A stretch of 64,000 nucleotides of DNA from Gari tellinella (GCA_922989275.2 OV277869.1:27786189-27850188), one strand, 5' to 3'; positions 35,940 to 47,766 are shown, counted from the stretch's first letter. Made by a program: numbers and translations. Notes: generated from the sequence alone by a model not told the origin.

Positions 35940-36300
35940 CACTAGTGTTATCACTCTTGCATCAATATTTTGAGAGTTATTCCCCTTTTCCACATTTTTT
36001 GTTCCTGCAGATGTCTTCTCTTATACTGAAGATTTTGAAATTAAATCTCATTTATGGAGATTGATGACTGAAAGTGTCTGAACTTGAACAAGGTTGAAAA
36101 CTCTTTTAGCAAATCTGTGAGAGTGATTTCCCTTTCCCAAATTTTCTTTTTTCAGGATATAACTTCTGTTCTACTGATGCTTTTCAGACGAAATTTTCAT
36201 TTGTTAAAAGAGTTTGATGATGGTTAATGGTTGATTGGTTTGGAGGTTAAAAACTCTTGCACCAATACCATGAGAGTTATTCCCCTTTTCTGATGCTTGT
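35940..36300. repeat. Degenerate tandem repeat, about 150-160 bp period
   Basis: 'GAGAGTTATTCCCCTTTTC' recurs in diverged form near 35970, 36120 and 36270, each after 'TTGCACCAATA'-like words. The run 35435-35490 is rich in CTGTCCGTC. It may belong to the same repeat class as 54415-56075, which has 'GAGTTATTGCCCTTT'. Confidence 0.45.
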
Positions 36301-36502
36301 TGCCAGGTGACACATATGTTCCGAGAAACACCTGTCTACTTTCTTTTGCCAAACTTGTCATACCTGTAAAGATTAATGTGTCCTTGTTTAATCTGCGTAA
36401 GAGTTAAACCAACAGCACAAATCAAAAATGATTCTTTAAAGAACAATAAGTTTACGTTTAATTTAAGCATTGATTGTCATATTCATTTTATTTGTATTTA
36501 AG

Positions 36503-36653
36503 AGTAACGGTAGTCATTGTGGGATGACCTTTGATGATGAAGTTCTGGTCCGTGAGATATCGTTTGATATTGTTGAAACATCATATGAAGATTTAGGAAA
36601 AGTCAAAACATTTATGCTAAATGTTTGTGAATACATACCTGCCAAAGAAACTG
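36503..36653 (+). CDS. Exon 10: ApeC domain 2, C-terminal part
   Basis: A 151-bp exon with acceptor TTTGTATTTAAG in phase 0 and donor G|GTATGT in phase 1. It reads 'SNGSHCGMTFDDEVLVRE', then 'FMLNVCEYIP' near the end. In canonical ApeC domains this is the 'CQ-V-GM-V-EE' strand followed by the terminal 'CYY' strand. Together with exons 7-9 it makes one complete, divergent ApeC domain of about 210 residues. An acceptor read in phase 1 would meet a stop at once, so the phase-0 partner exon 9 is required. A TTAA-type MITE starts 46 bp after the donor. Confidence 0.7.
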
Positions 36654-36698
36654 GTATGTACGCTCTCAACGTATTATTATCAAAAAACAATTATGTAT

Positions 36699-36955
36699 TT
36701 AACCCATTACTCAATAACCCGTTTATAACATTAAATACAGGTGATCACTTAAAGCAGGTTGAAAGTAAAGCAGAATGTGCCTTAAGGCACATCCTGCTTT
36801 ACTTTCAGCCTACTTTAAACAACTATCTGCTAAGCTATATAAAAACACTTGTTATGGTATTTAATTATTCATGAGGGTATAAAATGAAACTATTTTCTTC
36901 AGCGGAGTAATAAATTAAATATGCTTAAAGTCGCTTCTATTGGGGAAAGGGTTAA
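36699..36955. repeat. TTAA-flanked foldback MITE (family C), copy 4
   Basis: TTAACCCATTACTC at the left, GGGGAAAGGGTTAA at the right, central 'GCAGAATGTGCC' hairpin. It lies in intron 10. From 36956 to 37710 there is nothing else. Confidence 0.7.
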
Positions 36956-37710
36956 TAAAGTTCTGTATTTTGTCGAAATGTAATTTCATCGAGAAGTTAA
37001 CTAACAGAGCATTTGCCAATGAATATATTTATCTTAATAGAAAATATGTGTTCACAACCTTATTATGAGTAATCATTTGTGTAAGCTTTGCTGCAATTTA
37101 ATATCTGCTGAATTCCATAATTAGTTAAGTACTACTATAGTGCAAAGAGTTTCAATATGGGCAATTCAAGTTAAAAGGATCAATCCGTCATGCATTCATT
37201 GCATGAAAATTCTATTCTATGGCCCCTTAAAGGAATGTTTCGATGTTTAAGACATATAAATGGCAAGATATATAAGAAGAGGCGAAACAATAGGCGTTGT
37301 TCGATTTACTGTTGTCATTCTCAGTTGTCCCGTTTTAGCACGTACGAATAATGTAATTATGTTAGAAATGAGAGAACTAGTTGCAGCCTACTTGAAACAT
37401 CATGTAAAATAATAAATAATAAAGTATGTTAGCTTTGAGTATTCTGACATATGACCATATGAAAACTTTTTTCAAATGTTTCATCATAAAAGGCCTATAT
37501 ACGACAGTGCATGAAAAAGTAAATCCTTTTGACGTATTTTGGCGTTTTCTGTGTGAATACTGCTGTCTGTTTTATCAACTCAAATAAAAAAGTATGTCTC
37601 GTCAAATTTGAAAGATCCGTTTTGAATACTGATAAGAAGCGCGAGCCGCTTTGCCGATGAAAGGAATATAAACGGGGTTAATGATATATCAATGTTCTAT
37701 CTTGGTGTAG

Positions 37711-37821
37711 GTTGCATAGGCGATGAATTTTATTGTGGTGATGGATATTGCGTACCTCTAAGTTTGTTGTGTGATGGATCCAATGACTGTCCCGGTGGAT
37801 ACGACGAACGCTGTTCTACAG
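37711..37821 (+). CDS. Exon 11: LDLa domain 1
   Basis: A 111-bp exon, phase 1-1, with acceptor TTGGTGTAG and donor G|GTAGAT. It encodes a complete LDL-receptor class A module with six cysteines: C-x6-C-x4-C-x6-C-x5-C-x7-C. The calcium cage residues are present in 'CDGSNDC' and 'GGYDE'. LDLa modules fold around one Ca2+ and bind protein or lipoprotein ligands. The usual 'IP--W' before the fourth cysteine is replaced by 'VPLSLL'. Confidence 0.85.
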
Positions 37822-38129
37822 GTAGATTTTACTATATGTTCAACTCTTTAGTTGCGTCTCGATGAATCAAACTCGCATTTGTTCAGTGTTATAAGGATTA
37901 TTTAAACGAATTAGCCGAATATAACACGAAAAACAGATTTGTCTTTGTTTTAAAATACAATGCTACCTCTTGCAACAACTCCATATTGAGCAAGGAGATT
38001 GTATGTATTGCTCAGAGACAGTACTGTTGTTATAGGGAAGGAAGGAACCTTAAACTCCTTAGAGTATTGAACATGACTTTGATAACAGTTAAAATAGTAT
38101 TGGTTGATTATTCATACCTCAAAATTACA

Positions 38130-38503
38130 GTTTGAACACAAATCGGACGCCTTGAAACGCTTGGATCAAACTATTTGTCAGTCAATATGTCAAATACCTT
38201 ATTTTGAGAAGAAACAAACCGGTTAATTTAAGCAGACGATATTTCAACAGTGAAATATCTTATATATAATTGTTTCGTCTTGTTGGAGGAGCAGCAGCAA
38301 GCTTTGCTTAAAATTGTCGTCTGCTTTTTTTCTCAAAGTCTTTTAATGGACATTTGACGCAAAAAAACTAAATGACTAGTGACAAAGAGCTTGACTCCAT
38401 ATCAGACGCCGCGTGACCCTCCCTGTATATAACGACTCTCCGTAAAACGCACCAATTCTTGTTTCCCGTTGGGCGTCGTTGTAGAGAGGGAACGCTGTAT
38501 TTC
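38130..38503. repeat. Family E MITE, rearranged copy
   Basis: Two partial copies are fused: 'AAGCAGACGATATTTCAACAG' and 'TGGAGGAGCAGC' from one, then 'AAAATTGTCGTCTGC' and the right end 'GAGAGGGAACGCTGTATTTC' from another. The next 115 bp (38518-38632) is the dispersed repeat shared with 2218. A family E left fragment is at 39914-40001. Confidence 0.5.
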
Positions 38504-39512
38504 GCAGTTTTAAGAACGGTATTTGGCAGTGTAGACCAAATTCAAACGAAGAGACTGTGATGACAACGTTGCTTGGTCTGTACTATGTTGAACTGCAATA
38601 AGGCAGGTTTTGTTGTGGCACGGCTTATTTGTATGTTTTCCTGGAGTAAATCAAGGTGAAGTTAGACATATAAATACGGTAAAGTTGGGCAAAAAAGTGT
38701 TAAATATGTCGAATAACTTCATAACGCCCTCGTAAAAGCATATTTTCCCATTGAACATTGAAAGATATGGTGATATTTTCAGAATTAATGGTATATTTAA
38801 TAAGACAGTAGAATGTCGAACGCTTGAATTGTTAAATTTGCAATGATCAACGTGCTTTGAACGACGAACAGGTTGAACTGAAACGTTTTAAGTCATCGAG
38901 AACAGTGTTTATTATAAACCCTTATTGCTAAAGCAGAAATTATGGCTTGTCCAATACAACCAGTCATTAAGTATACCGGTGTCGTTTCAGATTTATGTTA
39001 TGTCGAAATGATTTACGAGGTGTCTTTTGGCACGTTCCGTGCTAGTAGAATTATACTTATCGTGAGAATCACTCACCATATCAGAACTCCCCCACCCCCA
39101 CTCTATGATTTACATTCATTGTGGGCGATATATTTTTGTGATCTGTCTTAAAAGGAAATTAAACAGAAATTAATAAAATTGCTATAACAGGAGAGTTTCA
39201 AAATGTAAAAAAAAAGGTAAATGTGTATCTTAAAGACACATGTTTATGTTAAAAACAATACACCCAACTACAAGCATTCATAGTAAACACAGTCCCGGCA
39301 AAATAAGTTTGTATAAAATAAATAATATGCATAAACAGTATCTTATAGAAATATCAAAAGACGGACCTTTTATATGTAGTTCCATATAGATTGTTGTGTA
39401 AGCTGCAAGTAAACTTCCTGTTGAAGGCAATATATGCACAGTAAGATCGTTAATGTTGAGAAAGAAATGGGGCGGGGCGAGAAATGAGCTCTGTGGAAAA
39501 TTAGAGTGAACA

Positions 39513-39660
39513 GGCTCCGAGGTTATAAAGGGTTTTAGTGGAGTCTGAGTGAGTTCCCAAGCATTTGATTGGTCAGATTTGAGCCTAGGCTCAAATCTGA
39601 CCAATCAAATGCTACGGATCGAGTTTAGACTCAAGTCAAAAACTTTATAACCTCGGAGCC
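39513..39660. repeat. Palindromic MITE (family G), copy 2
   Basis: Outer arms GGCTCCGAGGTTATAA and TTATAACCTCGGAGCC, and the same central palindrome as copy 1. Half a copy with the same end lies at 40606-40678. Confidence 0.85.
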
Positions 39661-41064
39661 TTGGGTTGTTCAAGGGAATAATATATAATTGACTAGGGTC
39701 TATGTCTAAGACGCTGTTGGTCCATTGTAGTGTTTGGCGCCTTATACCGTAAAAGTAAAACTTATGCAGAAGCTTTTAATGATTAATCATGGCAAAAGCC
39801 TTAGAGAAATAAAGATATAGGAGAACTATGTGGCCTTTTTAGATTTACAGAATGATGGATACCATCAATCTAGTTTTTAGTGATGTAAGAGGCAACAATG
39901 TGCTCTATGGTTTTACAGCACTTCCTCTCATCAACAACACCCAATTGGAGACAAAAAGTAGGTGTGTTGTTCAGAGGGAGTCGTTAAAGGGAGGACATAT
40001 TGGCTTTTATTTATACGACGAACTGTAGTTTTAGTGTGTTGTTTGTTTTTGGCTCTCTGTGTGTTTTTCCCTGCACAACATTTAAAATGTCTTCTAGGTA
40101 TTTATTGTGGGCTGTTTGTGTTTTGTAGAGATGATTTATGTTTATGTTGTGCCCTTTATTTAATATGTGTAAAATGTATTTCTTGTATGTTTTGCCTCTT
40201 TAGGTTGCTATTTAACAAGCCAATTTATCTTTTGAGGAAACACATTTACTTGGAATGTACTGGTTGATTGTCTCATAAGTTTCGGTAAATATGGCTTGCC
40301 AGAGTGATTCAAAAAAGCTTGAGTGATATGGATTTGGGGCTTAGAAAGAGAATTGAAGATTGGTCAAATGTATCCGACAAACCATTGCAGTCGGCACATT
40401 TTTAACAATTGAATATTCCTTGGTACCTGAGGCTTCATTCTAGCAGATGTGTGAGACTATCAGGATGGTTTCGTGATTACTTGTGCCAGTAATGATGCTG
40501 GTCCTGTTAATGATGGATAGATAATTAGCTAGAAAGTGGTCAAATATGTTATTTTCACGGGTCGGTTTCAGGACTACTTGCGTCTGGACTACTTTGCATA
40601 TTGAAGGCTCAAATCTGACCAATCAAATGCTTGGGAACGATTTTAGACTCAAGTCAAACGCTTTATAACCTCGGAGCTAGGCCTGTCGCCTATATAACGG
40701 CAGTAGAAAATTCAAATCATCAATCAGTCTTAAAGGGGAGGAGGACAATCCAGAAATGTTCGGAAGAATTCTCCAAATCTCTAACTTGATATGTTTTTAA
40801 AAAGCAGATAACCTTTTTTAAAATATCATCTGCTTTTTTAGAGCATAACAAGTAAGAGGTTTATTTAAGAGTTTTTCATGACTCTGAGCAAAATTCATGT
40901 TAAGTTGTTGACGTGTTTTAGAGTATGGACTTAAGGAATTTGACTGCTGAAGTTATTACGGATATGAGATATACATACATTTTTTTCAAAAACAAATTCT
41001 AGTTAATCAAATTACAACTTTCCAAATGACAGATCCATCAAAACATAATGAATAACATTAGAAT

Positions 41065-41201
41065 TGTCGGATGAATAGTAACTCTTAAACTTCTCCAAAT
41101 CTATACTACTTCAATCACTGTCTTCTTCGTTCACTCTATCTTCTACACATACTCTCGAAACATGTCTATTGTGTATCTCACGTCACGTCACAAACCCGAC
41201 A
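41065..41201 (-). repeat. Left LTR (3' LTR of the element)
   Basis: 137 bp, TGTCGG...CCGACA. It shares 'CTTCTCCAAATCTAT', 'CACTGTCTTCTTC' and 'TTGTGTATCTCA' with the right LTR but lacks an internal stretch of about 58 bp. Confidence 0.82.
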
Positions 41202-42129
41202 TACTCGGGGCCACAAAATGTTTGCAACATTTACTGCACAAAGTATTTAGAAAATTTGTTTAGTCCCTCGTTTACTCAAATTATTACCTTCTAACTTGTA
41301 TTTTAACTTTATCACAATAGTATCTACTTCGCTGAGTATCAATATCACAGTCTATTGTTACAAAGTAGATCTAATAAAGTCTCTGATGAAAATTAAACTT
41401 TCCTGTCACTGTATTTTGATTTACACCTGTAATTCTAGTTATTGATATCTATTCTCTATCTTCAAGTTGGTAGAGTTTCACTATTGGCCTGTTAGTAACA
41501 TCAGAATCAGTTCGGATTTTCGCGGCAAATACATGTAGTCGTGTTTCCAGCGTTCTCGCACGTTGTAGATTAGTGTTCGGATAAACCTCTCTTGTCTGGA
41601 TATGCTCTCCTTGGTGCACCCGTCCTGTTCCGAACGTTTGTGGTCTTCTGAGCGTGGCAGCTTCGTAACTCCTCTGCTATATAGGGAGTGAGATGGTGAC
41701 AGGGGCTCAAAATCGAGCATTTTGTGAATCTGAGCGATTTCTTCAAACTTGTTCTGGAGCTCCTTGCTATAGAAACCGGGTGAAACTGGAGAAACATGGT
41801 GTTGGTAGTGCTCAGGAGAGTCTTTGTTCTTGTGTTTCCTCTTTTGCTGCTGTTCTTTGGGCTCTTCTTGTTGTACTATACAGCGCTTAAGCTGCCGTTT
41901 ACTATACGAAGCAAAAGACTGTCATACTCCTGCTCAAACTTTCTCAATGACTGCTCACTTTCCTTGTGTACTGTCTTTAACTCAGTGTGAGCTGATAGTT
42001 TCTGGGCTTTTAATTTATCGTTTTCAGTCGCAAGTTTGTTGTTTGCTTCTTCGGATATCTTCCTCGCAGTATTTTTCGTTAGAGGCCCGTCTGTGAATTT
42101 TGACGAGCTGACTCCTGCAACAGCGGTCT

Positions 42130-43490
42130 TATTACATGTCACAAACTTCCTACAATGTACTGGATACCAAAACTCCACAAAACACATTATAAGTCTCGTT
42201 TTATTGCTTATTCAAGTGCATGTACTACTACTAAGCTTTCCAAACTTTTGACATCGTCTTTAATTAAAATCAAAGAACATGTTCAAAGGTATTGTGACAA
42301 GACTCACGAACATTCTGGACTTAATCTGTTTTGGTCTATCAAAAACTCGAATGAAATGTTGGCGAAGCTTGAATATAGAAAATACTAAGCTTGCAATATA
42401 AGTACGTATGACTTTTCAACACTATATACTACCTTACCTCATAATCTAATAAAAGCTAAACTTATACAACTTATTGAAAAGACTTTTGCCAGAGAAAGGA
42501 AACTATTTCTGGCGTGTAATACTGATCGTGCATTTTTTATAAATGACACGGTTAAGCATTACACTATGTGGACTTGCACCGATGTCTGTGAATCACTATC
42601 ATTTCTTCTGGATAATATTTATGTACGTTTTGGGAGTACCATATACCGCCAAGTGATTGGTATCCCTATGGGTACAAACTGTGCGCCCCTTGTCGCAGAC
42701 CTATTTTTGTATTGTTATGAGAGGGACTTTATGCTTAGTCTAAAACCTGATACACAGGCAGATATGATCGAAGCCTTTAACAATACATCGCGCTATCTAG
42801 ATGATATTTTTGATATAGACAACCCATTTTTTGATACGTTGTTTCCTTTTATTTACCCAAAAGAACTACGCCTTAATAAAACAAACGAGTCAAATTTGTC
42901 GGCACCATTTTTAGATTTGGATCTTTTAATAAATAACTGAATTGTTTCTTCTAAGATTTACGATAAACGAGATGATTTTGATTTTAGTATTGTAAAGTAT
43001 CCTCATCTAGATGGCGATGTTCCTCGTTCCTAATCTTACGGGGTTTATATTTCACAACTTATTCGCTTTGCTAGGGCCTGTACCTCTGTTGAGGACTTCC
43101 ACATTCGTAAAAAAAAACTATTACTGAAAAGCTTCTTAAACAGGGGTACAGATTTCATAAACTTCGTAAAATATTTTCTAAATTCTTTTATAGAAGTCTT
43201 CCTCTCATTAACAAGTATAAATGTAACTTAAAGTCTTTTCTGCGGCAAGGTATTTCACATCCGGAGTTTTATGGTGATGTGATTTACAGACTTCGTAAGA
43301 TTCTTGGACATATACATTTTCAAAACCTATTTGTGAAACGTATTAGATTTTTCCTCAAAAAAGATTATGATCCAACTATATTGCTGCGCACTTCACGTTT
43401 GGTTATCGATCAATCTACAATTGATAACTATGCTTTCCTCTTTGGTTGTTCGACGACAGACAGGGCTTAGCACTACATGATGATGTATCT
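42130..43490 (+). pseudogene. Penelope-like reverse transcriptase, broken
   Basis: Plus-strand ORFs in changing frames carry reverse-transcriptase landmarks: 'YWIPKLHK', 'FWSIKNS', 'IPMGTNCAPLVADLF', the catalytic-type 'RYLDDI', 'APFLDLDL', 'KIYDKRDDFDF' and a C-terminal part to 43470. Order and wording fit Penelope-like elements. Several stops and frameshifts (for example at 42387, and after 42940) kill it. No GIY-YIG endonuclease is visible on either side. It lies in antisense orientation within the LTR element. Confidence 0.65.
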
Positions 43491-43975
43491 CTAAAGCCGT
43501 CCTTAACCGGGAGAGTTATGTCGGAGTTTCGTGCTTTGTTTTTTCTCTCCCTCTCTGTCGTACCCTGAACCCTTCCATGTCTTACAGTTACTCGTAACTA
43601 CAGACTAGTCGCTTGAGTACAATTTGACCGTTGCCATAGTGGGTTATTTTTAACACGGGCTTGAATGTTTAATTCTTTCCCATGTTACTAATGATCTTGT
43701 CATAGAATTTTTGTTAGATGTTTTATATGTATTTACTTACTGTGCTGGCGGTCTTTTTGATAGTGAGGTTGTGGAACAGGGTTTATATTTTATGTACACT
43801 GTTCGTCTTTATAGGTGAATATAGGAGATAAGAGTGAGGTTGGGCGCCCCTAAACCCAGGTTTAACCCCCCCCAGTGGTAGTTAATGATTAATTTATAAT
43901 TATTGATTGCTGCTGACCGTACCAAGGCGGGCTCCTATGTTCACTTTGCTTTATGTTTGTCTTGCGTGTTGTTTT

Positions 43976-45401
43976 CTATTTAGTGTGTAGATGAAGGAAT
44001 GGGATTGTGCGTGTGTGTTTGTTATGGTATGACTGTGTGTGTGTTCTGCTTGAGAGGTGGGTGTATTGTTTGTGTTGCGTTTCCTGCTTGAGTCTTTCGT
44101 ATTTATTTGTGAAGTACATTTGGGCGATACTGAATTGTAGAATGAAAGACTGCGGCATTCTGTTGAATTTCTGCATCTGGTTGAAACGTTCTTGTTGCAG
44201 GGTTGAGCGATGTTGGTGTTTTTTCTGACAAATGGCAGTATGGTGTTTACGTTGGCAATGTCTACACCTGAAACGCGATTTGCAATTCACTATCCGATGA
44301 CCTTTCCCTAAGCAATTAAAACACAGAGTTTTGTTTTTAACACACTTAAGTCTCTCTTCTAAACTATCAACCAATTTACAGTCTAACGGTGGGTGCTGCT
44401 CTCCACAAAATAGACACGTTGTCTTTTTCTGACCAGACGATTTTGTTTTAACTAATTTACCTTTTTCCATCTGTTTCTGTAATGAACTTCTGCATCCCGT
44501 GAAAAATGACACGGTTGAGAAGTACGCTTCTTTTGTCTCAGTAGTTTCTCCTTCCTTCATAATGTTCACTTCACTTCCAATTGAATCGCGCAATTCTTGT
44601 ATTGTCCACTTTTTGTTTCCGTGCTCACGAGCCATGCAACGTTTCAGTTCATTTGGCAGCTTCTCACGAGTAATTGGCACTAATAGGTCACCGTACGAGT
44701 CCTGGTACTGTCCTCGTGATTCCAAACCTTTTATGTATGCTTCTAGCTTGTCATGAAAACGTTGCATGTCATAACTACCGCTGTCAGTCCACGGAAGCTC
44801 TAATAAAAGACTGCATATACGAACTTACGATCTTATGCGGCTGGCCAAAACGTTCTCTCAGTAAATTTACGGCTTTTCCGTAATAAGCATGTCTCAGTTG
44901 GAAGCCTGTGATACAAGACGCTGCTTCATCGTGTAGTAGCGATCGAAGATATGTGAATTTCTGTACCTCGGACAGGGCCGGATTTACATGTACTGAAGAC
45001 TCATAGCAGTCCCAAAACATCTGCCACTCAGTAACATTTCCATTGAAATGTTGTAAAGGTCGTTTAGGAAGTTTGTGGAAAGACTAGCTAGAACTTTCTA
45101 AACTTACGTGCGAAGTTGGCGGTGTATTGGTATTGTCCTGTTGGCTGTTGTGGTTCTGATCCTGTTGTTGATTTGCAGTTTTCTCTCTGATGATATCAAT
45201 CTTTAATTCAAGGTTGATTATGTACACTTCACTTTCAACAAGTTCTGTCACTATATCCTCTATATCCGGATGATTTGCAATCTTCTCATTTAGAGTGTTT
45301 ATGGTATTAATATTGGTTGTTAGTATTTGAAGAAGTTTTGTTACACTTGTTTTCTGCAGGTTTTCGCCGTTTAACTTACTTCGTGTTTTGTCACGGCACA
45401 A
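43976..45401 (-). pseudogene. BEL/Pao Gag with zinc knuckles, broken
   Basis: Three minus-strand ORFs cover the usual Gag order. First comes an N-terminal coiled-coil-like part ending at 45084. Then a helical DUF1759-type part follows ('LRERFGQPHKIV', 'HFHDKLEAYI'-like). Last is a cysteine/histidine cluster: 'CLFCGEQHPPLDC', 'CFNCLGKGHRIVNC' and 'CRHCQRKHHTAIC', three knuckle-like motifs typical of BEL/Pao Gag. Stops and a frame change near 44770-45084 make it non-functional as it stands. The protease and reverse transcriptase that should follow are absent. Confidence 0.75.
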
Positions 45402-45404
45402 AAA

Positions 45405-45599
45405 TGTCGGATAAATAATATCTCGTAAACTTCTCCAAATCTATCGTTCTTTAATCACTGTCTTCTTCTTTTACTCTGTCTTCTATTCATACTCTCAAAA
45501 CATGTTTGTTGTGTATCTCATGTCACGTACATGGCGTAACGACGTGTGACGTCTTGGCGGTCGCGCCACGACGTCGCTCGGCGTTACGCAATCCCGACA
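45405..45599 (-). repeat. Right LTR (5' LTR of the element)
   Basis: 195 bp, TGTCGG...CCGACA. The extra internal segment contains an inverted repeat of CGTAACG and ACGTC words ('GGCGTAACGACGTGTGACG' and its return). Target duplication AGAAT follows at 45600. Confidence 0.82.
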
Positions 45600-46065
45600 A
45601 GAATAACGTTTGTTGCTTGATCTTACTACTCATACATTGAGAATGTCAAAGATTTAGCCTTGAGACAAAACATAATGTGGTGACAAGGTGAAAAAATTCT
45701 TAAACACTATAATTGTTGACAATATATTTTAATCTGTAATTGTAGTATAGTCTATTACTTGGCCAATTGTCCGCGTGGAAAGGGATAGAAAGCTTGTCTT
45801 TACTGTAAGTGCAGTGCATAAAGTCAACCATAAACAACAGAGTTACGGTAGTACAAACGGTTTCATACTCATCTATACAGAAATATAGCTGCTTCCGTTT
45901 GCCATCAATCATCAAAGCAAATGTTTGATATTTTCGTAATGAGGCTAAAATAAATAGTGCTCATTTGCCACGAGTAATGCGAAGCAGCTGTATTTTGAAG
46001 AAGCCGACTATAATGGCTGTTTTTTCCCTTGGTATAAAATAACATCTCTATATATACTAATGTAG

Positions 46066-46185
46066 AGTGTCATTATCCCGAGCTTACCTGCGACCATGAT
46101 CTCTGTATCCCACGAGTGTGGCAATGTGACGGGTTCCAACACTGCTATGATGGTTTGGATGAGATGGACAATAATTGTAATAGAT
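46066..46185 (+). CDS. Exon 12: LDLa domain 2
   Basis: A 120-bp exon, phase 1-1, with acceptor ATACTAATGTAG and donor T|GTAAGT. It has six cysteines with LDLa spacing, 'CIPRVWQCDG', and a long last loop ending 'LDEMDNNC'. The aspartate that normally precedes the fifth cysteine is histidine here ('FQHC'), so one calcium ligand is lost and binding may be weak. The BEL/Pao element occupies the preceding intron and ends 467 bp upstream. A TTAA MITE starts 21 bp after the donor. Confidence 0.82.
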
Positions 46186-46205
46186 GTAAGTAATGCATTC
46201 AAAGA

Positions 46206-46457
46206 TTAACCCTTTCCCTTATAGAAGCGACTTTTAGCACATGCATTTTATTCATCCGCTGAAGAAAATAGTTCCAATATATACCGTAATGAATATGTGT
46301 CATATTTAATACTTTCCTTATTCCAGCAGGTAATAGCTTCAAGCAGGCTGAAAGTAAAGCAGAATGCGCCATATGGCGCATTCTGCTTTATTTTCAACCT
46401 GCTTTAAGTAGTCACCTATTTTCAAAACTAGAAACAGGCTATGAGGTAAAGGGTTAA
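46206..46457. repeat. TTAA-flanked foldback MITE (family C), copy 5
   Basis: TTAACCCTTTCCC and GGTAAAGGGTTAA ends, central 'GCAGAATGCGCC' hairpin, same orientation as copy 2. It begins 21 bp after LDLa exon 12. Confidence 0.78.
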
Positions 46458-47034
46458 TATACTGGTCGTTTTCAAAGAGATACGTTATTAGTTTCATACG
46501 CAGGTAGCAATAAATTCAGTTAAAACTCTCCTTTGAAACCCTTTGTATGGCGCTGGTTCTGTACTAAAGGCATTGCCTGGTATTGTTTCGGTGATAACAC
46601 CTAGCCAGGTAAAAATCATGCAGACCTGTGCGAATTGTGTTGTTACTGTACTATTGTGTATTTAAAGAATCACCTAAGAGTTTCATGTCTTTTATACTTG
46701 ATATTTCGGTTAAGGACCTTTTGAAACCTCCATTTACTGTGAGTATGTTTGAGTATCTTTAGAATAAATGAGATAGCTATGTCATATATGCATGCTTTTA
46801 CAATTACTTTTACGGCTACTGAGAACAATTAAGGGAGTCATACAAAGGACCGAGAGTAATGTCTTTAACACATCTCCACATAGCCTATTCCTATTTTTGA
46901 AGATAGTGGAGAAATACATTAACGGTGACAATACTATCTCTAAAGATTAATAGCTCATAGCTTTGACTGTAGATATTAAATAATGTATCGTATTGTTGTC
47001 GCAATTACACATTTTCCGCTATAATTTCGTCTTC

Positions 47035-47257
47035 TTAACCCTTTCACTACCAAATGTTCTGTGAGTTGTTAACCCCTTCACCGTTTCCTTGTCGTCTGAT
47101 TAAATATTGTTGTTTGCAAGATCGTTTCAAAGTCAGAATCAATGTAGTATGACTTACAACATATCGATACGAGTGTCAAACCGTTTGGATCCTGGTCAGA
47201 CGCCGCGTCACTCTTTGCAAACGCGCTTTCAAGCAGAATTGAGTGTGAAAGGGTTAA
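47035..47257. repeat. TTAA-flanked MITE (family D), best-preserved ends
   Basis: TTAACCCTTTCACTACC at the left, GTGTGAAAGGGTTAA at the right. The hairpin return arm is deleted. It supplies the uninterrupted reference for the split copy at 26778-27752. A family G copy follows at 47339-47450. Confidence 0.72.
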
Positions 47258-47636
47258 GTAATGAGATCTATGAATTGTCAAACTTCATACTTTACTGTAT
47301 AAGTAAAGAATTCAAACAATGGCAAATATAAGTCAAGTCCAGGGTCCTAAAGCTTTTCAGTTGAGTCTAAAGTCGTTCTCAAGCATTTGATTGGTCAAAT
47401 GCTTGAGAACACACCCAGACTCACCTCAAACGCTTTATAACCTTGGACACAGGCTTAAACCTGTCAGCACTTAAAGTCATTGACATTCAAAGAATGTGAA
47501 ATGTATTTGTTGACAACTGCAACGTCGCCAACTTGTCATTATGCTTCCAGCAAGAACTGTGTATCTAACAGTACTGCTATTTTATGATATTGAATATTTC
47601 CTGTGCAATGAATGATTTTTGTTATTTTTATTTCAG

Positions 47637-47654
47637 ACAACATAACGGATGTAG
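47637..47654 (+). CDS. Exon 13: 18-bp micro-exon carrying an N-glycosylation site
   Basis: Strong acceptor (TTATTTTTATTTCAG) and strong donor (G|GTAAGC) flank only 18 bases. The phase is 1-1, so including or skipping it keeps the frame. Joined to its neighbours it encodes a six-residue linker containing the sequon NIT between LDLa domains 2 and 3. Micro-exons this short are often alternatively spliced. There is no homology to confirm it; the call rests on splice sites and phase only. Confidence 0.5.
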
Positions 47655-47766
47655 GTAAGCATATGATAATTATATGACTGAACATGCACATTTAACAATA
47701 ATGATACAACTTTCATGATTAAAAAAAGAAAATCGCAAAATGGCAATGAATGCCACATAAATGGTT

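Larger units (their letters stand above)
41065..45599 (-). mobile_element. BEL/Pao-type LTR retrotransposon, defective
   Basis: It is bounded by two direct repeats that both start TGTCGG and end CCGACA, and by a perfect 5-bp duplication AGAAT outside them. Gag reads on the minus strand from the right LTR. The pol region is missing; instead there is an unassigned minus-strand stretch (41481-42187) with a coiled-coil-like segment, and a plus-strand reverse transcriptase (42130-43490). The LTR retrotransposon status is directly visible. The BEL/Pao label rests on the Gag type. Confidence 0.8.
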
